Below are positions 47,394 to 57,350 of a stretch of 64,000 nt of DNA, piece by piece. The position numbers were made by a program, and so were the translations under genes. The DNA comes from Tabrizicola sp. (lineage in GTDB: Bacteria; Pseudomonadota; Alphaproteobacteria; Rhodobacterales; Rhodobacteraceae): positions 558,001-622,000 of the forward strand of contig NZ_JAUXZE010000035.1 in the NCBI RefSeq assembly GCF_030694085.1. The letters run 5' to 3'. Under the pieces are notes generated by a model. That model did not search any database and had not been told where the DNA came from. It worked only from the letters and a program-made list of their open reading frames with translations. The stretch's first letter is position 1; every line of letters begins with the position of its first letter.

Positions 47394-49346
47394 ATGACCG
47401 AGAAACCCTGGCTGTTCCGCACCTACGCTGGCCATTCCACCGCAGCTGCCTCGAACGCGCTCTACCGCACCAACCTTGCCAAGGGTCAGACCGGCCTGTC
47501 CGTCGCCTTCGACCTGCCGACCCAGACCGGCTATGACTCCGACGACCCCCGCTCGCGCGGCGAGGTCGGAAAGGTCGGCGTCCCCGTCGCCCACCTCGGC
47601 GACATGCGCACGCTTTTCCAGGACATCCCGCTTGACCAGATGAACACCTCGATGACGATCAACGCCACCGCCCCCTGGCTTCTGGCGCTCTACATCGCCG
47701 TAGCCGAGGAACAGGGCGCCGACGTCGCGGCCCTGCAAGGCACGGTCCAGAACGACATCATCAAGGAATACCTCAGCCGCGGCACCTATATCCTGCCGCC
47801 GGAACCATCCCTCCGCCTCATCACCGACGTCGCCGCCTACACCGGCAAGAACCTGCCAAAGTGGAACCCGATGAACGTCTGCAGCTACCACCTGCAAGAG
47901 GCCGGGGCCACACCGGAACAGGAACTGGCCTTCGCGCTCGCGACCGCCTGCGCGGTCCTTGATGATCTGAAAGTGAAAGTATCACCCGCAGATTTCCCCG
48001 CAATGGCGGGCAGAATGTCGTTTTTTGTAAATGCCGGCATCCGCTTCGTGACCGAGCTTTGCAAGATGCGCGCGTTCACCGCCCTTTGGGACGAGCTTCT
48101 CGAAACCCGCTACGGCATCACCGACGCCCGATTCCGCCGCTTTCGCTACGGGGTCCAGGTCAACTCGCTGGGCCTGACCGAGCAGCAGCCGGAAAACAAC
48201 GTCTACCGCATCCTGATCGAGATGCTGGCCGTCACCTTGTCCAAGAACGCCCGCGCCCGCGCCGTGCAGCTTCCGGCCTGGAACGAGGCGCTCGGCCTGC
48301 CCCGCCCCTTCGACCAGCAATGGTCGCTGCGGATGCAGCAGATCCTGGCCTACGAGACCGACCTTCTGGAATATGACGACCTCTTCGACGGCAACCCCGC
48401 CGTCGACCGCAAGGTCGCCGAACTCAAGGCCCAGGCCTTGGAAGAACTCGCCCAGATCGACGCGATGGGTGGGGCCGTCGCCGCCATCGCCTACATGAAG
48501 TCCCGTTTGGTCGATTCCAATGCGGACCGTCTCGCCCGGATCGAAACCGGCGCCACCACTGTCGTGGGCGTCAACAAGTTCACCACCACCGAACCGTCCC
48601 CGCTCGCCACCGGCGAAGGCGCGATCATGCAGGCCGACCCGCAGGCCGAGGCCGACCAGTGCGAACGCCTCGCCCGCTGGCGCAAGCAGCGCGATCCGCA
48701 ACGCGTGGCCGAAGCCCTTGCCGCGCTGCGGCAGGCCGCCCAGACCGGCGAGAACATCATGCCCGCCTCGATCCAATGCGCCAAAGCCGGGGTCACAACC
48801 GGCGAATGGGGCGGGGCGATGCGGGCGCTTTACGGCGAATACCGCGCCCCGACCGGCGTCTCCCAGCACCCCTCGAACCGCACCGAAGGGCTGGAAACCG
48901 TCCGCGATGCCGTGGCCGCCGTCGCCACCAAGCTTGGCCGCCCGCTCCGCCTTCTCCTCGGCAAGCCCGGCCTTGACGGCCATTCCAACGGGGCCGAACA
49001 GATCGCTACCCGCGCCCGCGACTGCGGGATGGAGATCAGCTACGACGGCATCCGCCTGACCCCGCAAGAGATCGTCGCCGCCGCCGCCGAGAAAGGCCCG
49101 GACGTGATCGGCCTCTCCATTCTTTCCGGCAGCCACGTGGCCCTGATCCGCGAGACGCTTGACCTGATGCAGAAGGCCGGCCTGACCCAGCCTCTCGTCG
49201 TGGGCGGCATCATTCCCGATGACGATGCGAAAACCCTCACCGCGATGGGCGTCGCCCGAGTCTACACCCCCAAGGACTTCCAGCTGAACCGCATCATGCT
49301 GGACCTTGTGGCGCTGGCCGACCCGGCTCCGGTCGCGGCTGAATAA
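47394..49346 (+). CDS. ecm: Ethylmalonyl-CoA mutase (B12-dependent)
   Basis: 650 residues. Catalytic barrel with TAGHSTAAASNALYR-type start (RTYAGHSTAAASN), FDLPTQTGYDSDDPRSRGEVGKVGV, MNTSMTINATAPWLLALYIA; C-terminal cobalamin domain with the ligand motif LGKPGLDGHSNGAEQIA (D-x-H-x-x-G). The single-chain form and close fit to R. sphaeroides Ecm favour ethylmalonyl-CoA mutase over methylmalonyl-CoA mutase. Converts ethylmalonyl-CoA to methylsuccinyl-CoA, the step after Ccr. ATG 47394 follows a Shine-Dalgarno-like GTGAGG. Confidence 0.95.
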   Translation: MTEKPWLFRTYAGHSTAAASNALYRTNLAKGQTGLSVAFDLPTQTGYDSDDPRSRGEVGKVGVPVAHLGDMRTLFQDIPLDQMNTSMTINATAPWLLALYIAVAEEQGADVAALQGTVQNDIIKEYLSRGTYILPPEPSLRLITDVAAYTGKNLPKWNPMNVCSYHLQEAGATPEQELAFALATACAVLDDLKVKVSPADFPAMAGRMSFFVNAGIRFVTELCKMRAFTALWDELLETRYGITDARFRRFRYGVQVNSLGLTEQQPENNVYRILIEMLAVTLSKNARARAVQLPAWNEALGLPRPFDQQWSLRMQQILAYETDLLEYDDLFDGNPAVDRKVAELKAQALEELAQIDAMGGAVAAIAYMKSRLVDSNADRLARIETGATTVVGVNKFTTTEPSPLATGEGAIMQADPQAEADQCERLARWRKQRDPQRVAEALAALRQAAQTGENIMPASIQCAKAGVTTGEWGGAMRALYGEYRAPTGVSQHPSNRTEGLETVRDAVAAVATKLGRPLRLLLGKPGLDGHSNGAEQIATRARDCGMEISYDGIRLTPQEIVAAAAEKGPDVIGLSILSGSHVALIRETLDLMQKAGLTQPLVVGGIIPDDDAKTLTAMGVARVYTPKDFQLNRIMLDLVALADPAPVAAE

Positions 49347-49477
49347 CGGGATCGCGGGCCAGTCCCTCGCCGGGCTCGCCTCCGGGAACTTCCGCGCGCT
49401 GCAGGACTTGACGCAAATCAAGGCGGCAGCCCACAACCGCGCCTATCCAGAGTCCAGACACCTGTTTGGAGCCTGAA

Positions 49478-49837
49478 ATGTTCGCCCGTATTCGCGCCCT
49501 GATCGACCGCCTGCATGACGTGCAAGAAGTCAACGCACTCTCTGACCGAGACCTCGATGACCTTGGCATGACCCGCGATCAGGTCCTCGACTTCCTGCGC
49601 ATGCCGCGCGACATCAACGACCGCGTGACAGCGATGGGGGCGATCTTCGGCCTGCCCGAGACCGAACTCAAGCGTGACCACGGCCTTTGGGTCGAGATCC
49701 TGTCGACCTGCGGCCACTGTGCCGACCGGGGTGCCTGCGCTAGGCTTCTGGCCAAAGGCGACCAGGCCCAGCCGACCGAGGCGACCTTCTGCGGCAACCG
49801 CGAGGCCTTCGCCGACCTTGCTACCTACGCGGCCTGA
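49478..49837 (+). CDS. DUF6455-like protein with a cysteine-rich motif
   Basis: 119 residues. The N-terminal half resembles YjiS/DUF1127 helices (ALSDRDLDDLGMTRDQVLDFL); the C-terminal half has STCGHCADRGACARLL, a C-x2-C-x5-C cluster that could bind zinc or iron, and a fourth Cys in TFCGNREAFADL. Function unknown. ATG 49478 has GGAG 7 bases upstream. Follows ecm by 131 bases on the same strand. Confidence 0.75.
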   Translation: MFARIRALIDRLHDVQEVNALSDRDLDDLGMTRDQVLDFLRMPRDINDRVTAMGAIFGLPETELKRDHGLWVEILSTCGHCADRGACARLLAKGDQAQPTEATFCGNREAFADLATYAA

Positions 49838-50590
49838 TCAGGCCTCCGGGGCTTCTGGCGGTGCAGCCTCGGCCTGCCGCCAGACCGAGGCGCCGTTTTC
49901 GTAAAGCTTCACCAGCCCCTGCGCCGCACGCGCCTCGCGGCCGATGTCGACGATCAGCTCGCGCCGGGTGGTCCCGCGCAGGAACATGCAGCGCCTTGGC
50001 AGGGCGTGGGCCTCAAGCTCCGGGTTGATCTGCCGGAAAAACTGCTTCTCCGGGTCCAGCCCCGGCTTCATCCGCCGCGCCGCCTCGCGCAGGAAGTCGC
50101 CGTCGAACACTCCGGGCGAGGTCGAGAAGGCGTTGACCAGGCCATCCTCGACGATCCGGCGCCCCTGCTTCACCACCCGGCGCGAGGTCTGGTGATACAG
50201 CCCCCGCGTGTGCTTGTTGATGCACATGAAGGTCACCGCGCCCACGTCCGGCTCGAACAAAGGCTCGATCCGGTCCGGTCCGATCGGCTCCAGCGCCAGC
50301 CAGTCATCCTCCAGATGCAAGACGCGCGGTGCCGTCGTCGCTGCCCAGGCCCGCATCACCGCCGAGGCGAAATCCGGTGTCTCGGGCCGGAAGATCAGCG
50401 CCTCGGGGAAATGCCGCCGGATCAGAGCCTCGCAGCGGTCCCCCTCGGTCCTGTCGCCCATGAACGGGTCCAGATTGGCAATCAGCCGCCGGATGCTGAA
50501 GTTCGGAAAGACGTCGCGGGCGAAGGACTCCAGGGTCCGGGCCAGCAGCCCCTCGCGGTGTCCGGCAATCAGCGTGACATCATAGTCCAA
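49838..50590 (-). CDS. Glycosyltransferase family 2-like protein
   Basis: 250 residues. GT-A-like features: VTLIAGHREGLLARTLESFA at the N-terminus and a metal-binding HLEDDWLAL (DxD) near residue 97, followed by VGAVTFMCINKH. Sugar donor and acceptor unknown. The start appears to be TTG 50590. Convergent with the DUF6455 gene, immediately adjacent. Confidence 0.7.
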   Translation of the reverse strand: MDYDVTLIAGHREGLLARTLESFARDVFPNFSIRRLIANLDPFMGDRTEGDRCEALIRRHFPEALIFRPETPDFASAVMRAWAATTAPRVLHLEDDWLALEPIGPDRIEPLFEPDVGAVTFMCINKHTRGLYHQTSRRVVKQGRRIVEDGLVNAFSTSPGVFDGDFLREAARRMKPGLDPEKQFFRQINPELEAHALPRRCMFLRGTTRRELIVDIGREARAAQGLVKLYENGASVWRQAEAAPPEAPEA

Positions 50591-50735
50591 TCCGCAGGGC
50601 CCCTTCTGGCAGCCCTCTCGGGATAGCGCAGGCGGGCCGATCCCACCAACCGATTTTTCGACCCTTGCGGGATCGGAACGCGCGGCCCATTAATGCGGGC
50701 GCATGCGCTTGGGTTCCGTGCCACAGGGGGACAGG

Positions 50736-51440
50736 ATGACATTCCACATCGGCGCCAGACCGGGCGACATCGCCGAAACCGTGCTTCTGCCGGGGGACCC
50801 CTACCGCGCCCGCTGGGCGGCGCAGACCTTCCTGGAAGACGCGGTCCTGGTGAACGAGGTTCGCGGGATGCTTGGCTACACCGGCACCTGGAACGGTCAC
50901 CGCGTCACCATCCACGGCTCAGGCATGGGGATGCCGTCCCTGTCGATCTATGCCAACGAACTGATCCGCGACTATGGCGCCAAGACCCTGGTCCGCATCG
51001 GATCGGCCGGTGCGCTGCCGACCCATGTCAAGGTCCGCGACGTGATCCTTGCCCAGACCGCCTCGACCGTGGGTTCGCCCTCGCGCACCATCTTCAAGGA
51101 GCTGAACTTCGCCCCCTGCGCCGATTTCGACCTTCTGTCAAAGGCTTACGCGGCCGCCACCGCCAAGGGCACACCTGTCCATGTCGGCGGGATCTATTCC
51201 TCGGACACCTTCTACGACGAACGCCCGGACCTGTCGGACCAGCTCCTCCGCCACGGCTGCCTTGGGGTGGAGATGGAGGCGGCCGAGCTTTACATGGTCG
51301 CCGCCCGACACGGCGCGCGGGCGCTGGCGATCCTTACCGTCTCCGACCACATCACCACCGGCGAGGCGCTGCCCGCCGACCAGCGCGAACGCAGCTTCGG
51401 CGCGATGGTCGAGATCGCGCTAGAGGCCGCCTTCGCCTGA
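50736..51440 (+). CDS. deoD: Purine-nucleoside phosphorylase DeoD
   Basis: 234 residues, the bacterial hexameric type. [36 protein letters not shown] (phosphate site), [38 protein letters not shown] and the base-binding Asp in [10 protein letters not shown]. Cleaves purine (deoxy)nucleosides with phosphate in salvage. Start ATG 50736 ([16 protein letters not shown]) is preferred over the longer frame. Confidence 0.95.
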   Translation: MTFHIGARPGDIAETVLLPGDPYRARWAAQTFLEDAVLVNEVRGMLGYTGTWNGHRVTIHGSGMGMPSLSIYANELIRDYGAKTLVRIGSAGALPTHVKVRDVILAQTASTVGSPSRTIFKELNFAPCADFDLLSKAYAAATAKGTPVHVGGIYSSDTFYDERPDLSDQLLRHGCLGVEMEAAELYMVAARHGARALAILTVSDHITTGEALPADQRERSFGAMVEIALEAAFA

Positions 51441-51502
51441 GACATCCCCTTGCCAGGGGTGGGCCGTTCGCTATCTTCCGCGCAAATCAACGGGGTCGCT
51501 CC

Positions 51503-51937
51503 ATGCTTTCACGTCGCCTTGCGCTTGTCCTTCCCCTTGCAGTCCTTGCCGCCGGGACGGGCTATACCCTGCTGCAACCAGCTCTCGCCAGCCCGACACT
51601 TGACGCCGAAACCGCCTTCCAGCGCGCCAAGGCAGACGAGATCATCCTTGTCGATATCCGCCAGCCCGAAGAATGGGACCAGACCGGCAGCCCGAAGGGC
51701 GCCCACCGCATCGACCTGCGCAGCCCCGACTTTCTCGACCGGCTTTCCGATCTGGCGGGCGGCGACCGCAGCCGCGCGATCGCGCTTATCTGCGCCAGCG
51801 GCGGCCGGTCGGCCCGCACCGCCCGCGCCCTGTCCGACGCGGGCTTCACCAGCGTCCTGGACGTCTCCGAGGGTATGCTCGGCTCCTCTGCCGGACCTGG
51901 TTGGGTCGCCCGTGGCCTTCCCGTCGTCGCCGATTGA
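51503..51937 (+). CDS. Exported rhodanese-like protein
   Basis: 144 residues. Signal peptide MLSRRLALVLPLAVLAAGTGYTLLQPALA, then one rhodanese domain: ILVDIRQPEEWDQTGSPKGAHRID and active-site loop ICASGGRSART (CxxGxRS/T, with Cys conserved). Probably a periplasmic sulfurtransferase or thiol carrier. Starts 62 bases after deoD. Confidence 0.85.
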   Translation: MLSRRLALVLPLAVLAAGTGYTLLQPALASPTLDAETAFQRAKADEIILVDIRQPEEWDQTGSPKGAHRIDLRSPDFLDRLSDLAGGDRSRAIALICASGGRSARTARALSDAGFTSVLDVSEGMLGSSAGPGWVARGLPVVAD

Positions 51938-52004
51938 TCCGCGCTTCCAGCTTGCATCCCGTGGTGCGGAAGGCTTTCCTCTCTGGACCTGACCGGAGTC
52001 GACC

Positions 52005-53324
52005 ATGCCCCATCTCGCCCCCCGCCCCTGGGTCCCCGCCGCGTGCGAGACCTACATCCAGCGCCTCGCCACCGATGCGGGACAGACCACGCCCAAGGTC
52101 GCCGCCCGCCTTGATGCCCTGATCGCGCGGAACCGCGAAATCCACGACCAGGACTGCTTCAATCTCAACCCCGCGACCAACGTGATGAACCCCCGGGCCG
52201 AGGCCGCGCTGGCCTCCGGCATCGGCTCGCGTCCGTCCCTCGGCTATCCCGGCGACAAGTACGAAATGGGGCTGGAGGCCATCGAGGAGATCGAGGTCAT
52301 CGCCGCCGAACTCGCCGCCGAAATCTTCCACGCGAAATACGCCGAAATCCGCGTCGCATCCGGCGCACTGGCCAACCTCTACGGCTTCATGGCGCTGGCC
52401 AAGCCCGGCGACAGCATCATCGCTCCCCCCGGTACCATCGGCGGCCACGTCACCCACCATGCGGCAGGTTGCGCGGGCCTTTACGGCTTGACCACCCACG
52501 CCGCCCCCATTGACGCCGACGGCTATACCCTTGATCTGGCAGCCCTTCACGACCTCGCCCATGCCATCCGACCCAAGATCATCACCGTTGGCGGCAGCCT
52601 GAACCTTTTCCCGCATCCGGTGGCCGAGGTTCGCAAGATCGCCGATCAGGTCGGGGCCAAGGTCCTTTTTGACGCCGCCCACCAGTGCGGGATGATCGCA
52701 GGCGGCACCTTCCCGGACCCGCTGAAAGAAGGCGCGCATCTGATGACGATGAGCACCTACAAATCCCTCGGCGGCCCCGCTGGTGGCCTGATCGTGACGA
52801 ACGACGCCGCCATCGCCGAACGCCTGGATGCCATCGCCTTCCCCGGCCTCACCGCCAACTTCGACGCCGCGAAATCTGCCGCCCTTGCCTACACCCTTCT
52901 CGACTGGCGCGACTACGGCGCGGCCTATGCCAAGGCGATGACCGACCTCGCCCGCGCCCTTGCGCAGGAACTTGCCAACCTCGGCCTCCCTGTCTTCGCC
53001 GCCGACAAAGGCGCCACCACCTCGCACCAGTTCGCCATCGAGGCCGCAGCTTTCGGCGGCGGACAAACCGCTTCCAAGACCCTGCGCAGGGCGGGCTTCC
53101 TCGCCTGCGGCATCGGCCTGCCGATCCCCGACGTCCCCGGCGACATGAACGGCCTGCGCATCGGCACGCCGGAACTTGTCCGTCGCGGTGTCACCCCCGC
53201 CGACGCCCCGGCCCTCGCTGCCCTGATCGCCGAGGGCCTGCGCTCGAACGCGCCCGAAACCGTCGCGCCGCGCACCAAGGCCCTGCGTGCCCGGTTCCAG
53301 GGCCTGCACTACATGACCGCTTGA
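52005..53324 (+). CDS. Serine hydroxymethyltransferase-like PLP enzyme
   Basis: 439 residues of the GlyA fold family. LGYPGDKYEMGLEAIEEIEVIAA, VASGALANLYGFMALAKPGD, ITVGGSLNLFPHP, LFDAAHQCGMIAGG are all present, and the PLP lysine lies in MSTYKSLGGPAGGLIV. Genuine SHMT has TTTTHK-T-LRGPRGG there, so the His before the lysine is Tyr and the loop is altered. Probably a paralogue acting on a different beta-hydroxy amino acid, but folate-dependent SHMT activity cannot be ruled out. Same strand as the aldo/keto reductase that follows after 49 bases. Confidence 0.75.
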   Translation: MPHLAPRPWVPAACETYIQRLATDAGQTTPKVAARLDALIARNREIHDQDCFNLNPATNVMNPRAEAALASGIGSRPSLGYPGDKYEMGLEAIEEIEVIAAELAAEIFHAKYAEIRVASGALANLYGFMALAKPGDSIIAPPGTIGGHVTHHAAGCAGLYGLTTHAAPIDADGYTLDLAALHDLAHAIRPKIITVGGSLNLFPHPVAEVRKIADQVGAKVLFDAAHQCGMIAGGTFPDPLKEGAHLMTMSTYKSLGGPAGGLIVTNDAAIAERLDAIAFPGLTANFDAAKSAALAYTLLDWRDYGAAYAKAMTDLARALAQELANLGLPVFAADKGATTSHQFAIEAAAFGGGQTASKTLRRAGFLACGIGLPIPDVPGDMNGLRIGTPELVRRGVTPADAPALAALIAEGLRSNAPETVAPRTKALRARFQGLHYMTA

Positions 53325-53373
53325 CCATCCCCGCCCCGTCCCGTCTTCTCCCGCAAAACGGCAGGAGACGGCG

Positions 53374-54354
53374 ATGCGACAGCGGAAACTTGGACATGGC
53401 CCGATGGTTTCGGCCCTCGGGCTTGGCTGTCTGTCCTTCGGCGGCATGTTCGGGCCGACGACCGAAGCCGAAAGCCTCCGCACCCTCGACGCCGCCTGGG
53501 ACGCCGGGATCACCTTCCTCGACACCGCCAACGGCTATGGCAAGGGCGTCAGCGAGACCGTCATCGGCACCTGGCTTCGCACGCGCGGCCACCGCCCCCA
53601 CATCGCCACCAAGGCCGCCTTCACCGAAGACCCCGCCCGCCGCATCGACAACCGACCGGAACACATGCGCGCCGAACTGGAAGGCTCGCTGAAACGCCTC
53701 GGGGTGGATCACGTCACGCTCTTCTATGCCCACCGCCACGATCCCTTGGTCCCGGCCGAAGACCTGGCAGGCACCATGCAACGCCTTCACGAAGAAGGCA
53801 AAATCCTGGGCTACGGCCTGTCCGAGGTCGGCCCCTACACGCTGGAACGCTGCCACGCTGTCCACCCGGTCATGGCGGTTCAGAGCGAATACTCGCTGTG
53901 GACGCGGCAGCCCGAACTGGGCCTGATCCAGCGGTGCGCCAGCCTTGGGGTCGCCTTCGTCCCCTTCTCCCCCCTTGCGCGCGGGGCCTTCGGGACGCCG
54001 ATGGCCGACCCCGCCGCCTTCCAGCCCAGTGAATTCCGCACCCGCATCCCGCGCTTCCATCCCGAAAACTGGCCGCGCAACAAGGCCCGGCTGGACGCCT
54101 TCCACGCTTTCGCCCAGACCCAAGGCTACTCTCCTGCCGCTCTGGCTCTGGCCTGGCTCCTTGACCGCGGCACCCACATCCTGCCGATCCCCGGCACCCG
54201 CTCCGCCCAGCACCTGAACGCCTGGACAATGGCCCCGGAGATCGACCTCACCGACGACGACCGCGCCGAGATCGACCGCCTTCTCCCCATCGGCTGGGCC
54301 TGGGGCGACCGCTACGACGACCTTCAGGCGGCTACGGTGGAACGCTACTCCTGA
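53374..54354 (+). CDS. Aldo/keto reductase
   Basis: 326 residues, NADPH-dependent AKR barrel. Catalytic tetrad visible: Asp and Tyr in FLDTANGYGKGVSE, Lys in IATKAAF, His in LFYAHRHDP. Cofactor end PIPGTRSAQHLN. Resembles the AKR13/YajO-type group; substrate unknown. GGAG 7-8 bases before ATG 53374. Converges on the DUF1989 gene with a 10-base overlap. Confidence 0.9.
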   Translation: MRQRKLGHGPMVSALGLGCLSFGGMFGPTTEAESLRTLDAAWDAGITFLDTANGYGKGVSETVIGTWLRTRGHRPHIATKAAFTEDPARRIDNRPEHMRAELEGSLKRLGVDHVTLFYAHRHDPLVPAEDLAGTMQRLHEEGKILGYGLSEVGPYTLERCHAVHPVMAVQSEYSLWTRQPELGLIQRCASLGVAFVPFSPLARGAFGTPMADPAAFQPSEFRTRIPRFHPENWPRNKARLDAFHAFAQTQGYSPAALALAWLLDRGTHILPIPGTRSAQHLNAWTMAPEIDLTDDDRAEIDRLLPIGWAWGDRYDDLQAATVERYS

Positions 54355-55211
54355 CCGTGGCTCCGGTCATAGAGGTTCGGCCCTGCGGGCAGCCATCCGA
54401 CCGGGGGCGCATTGGGGCGGAACACCTGCACCAGCAGGGGATGGCAGACCGCCACATCTGACGAATGTTCCGCCGAACAATCGCCGCCCGGACAGGCCGA
54501 CAGCGCGCCCAGCAGGTCGATCTCGGCCATGAACTCCAGGTAATCGCCGGGACGGACCGGGGACGCCTTCATGAAATACTGCCCCGTGTCGCGGGTAAAG
54601 CCGGTGCACATGAAGACGTTCAGCACATCATGCACATGCAGCTCCGCCGCATCCAGCGGCAGACCAGACTGCGCCGCCACCGCCCGCGTCAGGTTGGAAT
54701 GACAGCAGTGGTGATACTGGTCACCCCCCGACAGCAGCGCATGCGTGTAAGGATCGCAGCGCGTTCCGATCACGTCATGGACCGAGCCGCCGAAGGCATC
54801 GAACCCGTACCAGTCCAGCGTGTCGTCCGTCACCGTCGCCATCGGCCGCAGATAGGGCAGACAGGACCACATCCGGTCGCCGGTGCTCAGGTGCGTCCCG
54901 TGCAGCGCCCGGGTCTTGCCGCTGAAGAACCGCTCCCCCAGGTTGCCTGCCGCGAAGAGGTTAAGGTCGCCGACCTGCGGCCCCTCGACGCTGACGATGC
55001 GAAAGAACCAGCCTGCCGGGACCTCGAACGTCCGCGCCTCACGCGGCGGCACCAGCACCTCATGGACCAGGCTCCACCCCACGCGCGCCGCGCGGTAGGC
55101 CGCCAAGTCCGGGCGCGGCAGCCCCTCGACCGGGTAGCAGATGACGGGACGGATGCCCTTGCGAGCGACGGCGTCTGGCGGGGCGGAGTGTTCGGGACGG
55201 TCCAGCTTCAT
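54345..55211 (-). CDS. DUF1989 (urea carboxylase-associated type) protein
   Basis: 288 residues. Family features: FRIVSVEGPQVGDLNLFAA, TRALHGTHLSTGDRMWSCLP, RCDPYTHALLSGGDQYHHCCHSNLTRAV, and DVLNVFMCTGFTRDTGQYF. DUF1989 proteins are linked to urea/guanidine metabolism (guanidine-carboxylase neighbours), though no urea or carboxylase gene is adjacent here. Many Cys and His residues suggest metal binding. Start is ATG 55211 (MKLDRPEHS); the ribosome binding site is weak, so the start is less sure. Confidence 0.8.
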   Translation of the reverse strand: MKLDRPEHSAPPDAVARKGIRPVICYPVEGLPRPDLAAYRAARVGWSLVHEVLVPPREARTFEVPAGWFFRIVSVEGPQVGDLNLFAAGNLGERFFSGKTRALHGTHLSTGDRMWSCLPYLRPMATVTDDTLDWYGFDAFGGSVHDVIGTRCDPYTHALLSGGDQYHHCCHSNLTRAVAAQSGLPLDAAELHVHDVLNVFMCTGFTRDTGQYFMKASPVRPGDYLEFMAEIDLLGALSACPGGDCSAEHSSDVAVCHPLLVQVFRPNAPPVGWLPAGPNLYDRSHGQE

Positions 55212-55291
55212 GCGCCGAGGCTTGCCAGAAACCACGCCTGCCGCAAGCGCCGATTTCTTCGAAGAAACCCGACCGGAGCCTTCGAAGGCAC

Positions 55292-55486
55292 CTACCGCTC
55301 CGCCCGCAGACAATCCCGCGGCTCTTCGCCCCGCGCCACAGCCCCGCAGGCAACGCAGTGCCAATGATCCGGCGCCACGCTCCGGTCCAGTCGCCAGCGG
55401 CAATTTCGCGTCAGCGTCGAATTGCGCCGGCTGATCCACAGATACAGAAACACCGACACGACCAGGACCAGCAACAGAACCGGCAT
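55292..55486 (-). CDS. Small membrane protein with a CxxC motif
   Basis: 64 residues: one N-terminal helix [20 protein letters not shown], then RRNSTL and a C-terminal HWHCVACGAVARGEEP that could bind zinc or iron. Its start overlaps the stop of the upstream gene by one base (TGATG). Unknown function; the last gene of the sdh strand group. Confidence 0.6.
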   Translation of the reverse strand: MPVLLLVLVVSVFLYLWISRRNSTLTRNCRWRLDRSVAPDHWHCVACGAVARGEEPRDCLRAER

Positions 55487-55776
55487 CAGCGCACCAGCCG
55501 GTCCCTGAGCCGTGCCAGCAGCGCATCCACCTGTGCCGCATCGTCCAGCCGCGCCCTGTGGTGTGCATCCCCGAAGTCCGCCACCACATCGGGGTCGATC
55601 TGGGCCGCGCGAAACTCTTCCCCCAGCGCCGCCAGCAGTTGCGCCACGTGCCAGGCATAGCCGGATTCGTCCATCCAGATCCGGTTCTTCGCGTGCAGCT
55701 TGGCCGCCAGCCCGGTCATCACCTGGGCGAACTCGTCTCCCGAGCCGAAGTCAGGCAGGGCAAGCGGGTCAGACAA
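55486..55776 (-). CDS. Small hypothetical protein after sdhB
   Basis: 96 residues, no recognised family; two helices rich in Ala and Leu with an [19 protein letters not shown] segment. Start appears to be TTG 55776, overlapping the sdhB end by 8 bases, with a weak ribosome binding site; an internal ATG is the alternative. Coupled (TGATG) to the next small gene. Confidence 0.55.
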   Translation of the reverse strand: MSDPLALPDFGSGDEFAQVMTGLAAKLHAKNRIWMDESGYAWHVAQLLAALGEEFRAAQIDPDVVADFGDAHHRARLDDAAQVDALLARLRDRLVR

Positions 55777-56545
55777 CCCGCTCGACCATCATCTTTTTGA
55801 TCTCGGCAATCGCCTTGGCCGGGTTCAGCCCCTTGGGGCAGGTCTTGGCGCAGTTCATGATCGTGTGGCAGCGATACAGCTTGAACGGGTCTTCCAGATC
55901 GTCCAGCCGCTCCCCCGTCGCCTCATCGCGTGAATCGATGATCCAGCGGTAGGCATGCAAGAGCGCGGCAGGGCCGAGGTAGCGGTCACTGTTCCACCAG
56001 TAGGACGGGCAGGACGTCGAACAGCAGGCGCACATCACACATTCATAAAGGCCGTCCAGCTTGGAGCGGTCCTGGATCGACTGCTTCCATTCCTTCGCCG
56101 GACGGTTGGTCTTCGTCTCCAGCCAGGGCATGATGCTGGCGTGCTGAGCATAGAAATGCGTCAGGTCCGGGATCAGGTCCTTGATCACCGCCATATGCGG
56201 CAAGGGGTAGATCTTCACGTCGCCCTTGATCTCGTCCAGCCCGTAGATGCAGGCCAAAGTGTTTATCCCGTCGATGTTCATCGCGCAGGACCCGCAGATG
56301 CCTTCCCGGCAGGACCGGCGGAAGGTCAGCGTCGGGTCGATGTCGGTCTTGATCTTGATCAGCGCATCCAGGACCATCGGCCCGCACTGGTCCATGTCGA
56401 CGAAATAGGTGTCGACGCGCGGGTTTTCCCCGTCATCGGGGTTCCAGCGGTAGACCTGGAACTTGCGCACGTTCTTGCCGTCCGGCTTCGGCCAGGTCTT
56501 GCCGGTGCGTATCTTCGAGTTCTTGGGCAGCGTGAACTGGACCAT
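55769..56545 (-). CDS. sdhB: Succinate dehydrogenase iron-sulfur subunit
   Basis: 258 residues. 2Fe-2S motif [15 protein letters not shown], 4Fe-4S motif [17 protein letters not shown], 3Fe-4S motif [17 protein letters not shown]: all three clusters are complete. Carries electrons from the flavoprotein SdhA to quinone in the membrane anchor. Separated from sdhA by four genes on the same strand, with a 4-base gap to the methyltransferase. Confidence 0.97.
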   Translation of the reverse strand: MVQFTLPKNSKIRTGKTWPKPDGKNVRKFQVYRWNPDDGENPRVDTYFVDMDQCGPMVLDALIKIKTDIDPTLTFRRSCREGICGSCAMNIDGINTLACIYGLDEIKGDVKIYPLPHMAVIKDLIPDLTHFYAQHASIMPWLETKTNRPAKEWKQSIQDRSKLDGLYECVMCACCSTSCPSYWWNSDRYLGPAALLHAYRWIIDSRDEATGERLDDLEDPFKLYRCHTIMNCAKTCPKGLNPAKAIAEIKKMMVERVV

Positions 56546-56549
56546 GAGG

Positions 56550-57350
56550 TCAACCTTTCCGGGTCTTCGTCTTGACGGATTTCTTCGGAGCGGCCGCCGG
56601 CTTTGTCAGCTCGAACAGCGTCTCGCCCCGGGTGAGGGAATAGGTGGAAACATCAGGCTCCACCGCCACGAATTCATGTAGCGTGAATCCAGCCGCGCGC
56701 ATGTGGTCCTTCAGGTCGCGCCCGAAATAGCGCAGGTGATCCTTCTGGCCGAAATGCAGCATCCGGTCACGCGGGGTCGCCAGTGCCGGGTTCTGGTAGG
56801 TCACGGCCCAGCTTTCGATCAGCGGAGTCGTCACCACCATTCGCCCGCCTGGTCTCAGGCAGCGGAAGCATTCAGCCAGCGCCTTGTGGTGGTCCACGTG
56901 TTCAAGGATCTGATGCGCGATGATCAGGTCAAAGCTTGAGTCCTCGATCTCCAGCGCCTCGATGTTCAGCTTGCGGTCGACTTTCGTCCGCATGAAATCG
57001 GCAGTGACATAGGTCCCGGCCTGACCGCGCAATAGGGGTTCGAACATCGGTTCAGGCGCGAAATGCAGGACCGCCATCTCGGCGGAGATGCCGCCCCGCC
57101 GGTCGATCCACAGCTTGAACAATCGGTGCCGCTCCCGCGAACGACACAGAGGGCACAGCCCGTCCAGACGCGGAGGCTCGCCCACCGGCGCAAACTCTCC
57201 CTCATAGCCGCAGACCGGGCAGGTGCGGGTAAAACCTGTCGCCACCATCGCCTCGTATTCCCGCACCCGACGACGCCGGATCCGCTCCAGCGCCGCCTTG
57301 GCAAAGCGCAGCTGCCGGGGGTCGGGCGTGGGGATGCCGTCCGTCGCCAT
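56550..57350 (-). CDS. SAM-dependent methyltransferase with a zinc-ribbon-like N-terminus
   Basis: 266 residues. An N-terminal CPVCGYEG...[13 protein letters not shown] double CxxC (residues about 42-75) precedes a class I methyltransferase core with [30 protein letters not shown] (motif and Asp/Glu). The target is unknown; such proteins modify small molecules or surface glycans. ATG 57350 overlaps the upstream lipoprotein stop (TGATG). The C-terminus is a Lys-rich tail. Confidence 0.75.
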   Translation of the reverse strand: MATDGIPTPDPRQLRFAKAALERIRRRRVREYEAMVATGFTRTCPVCGYEGEFAPVGEPPRLDGLCPLCRSRERHRLFKLWIDRRGGISAEMAVLHFAPEPMFEPLLRGQAGTYVTADFMRTKVDRKLNIEALEIEDSSFDLIIAHQILEHVDHHKALAECFRCLRPGGRMVVTTPLIESWAVTYQNPALATPRDRMLHFGQKDHLRYFGRDLKDHMRAAGFTLHEFVAVEPDVSTYSLTRGETLFELTKPAAAPKKSVKTKTRKG

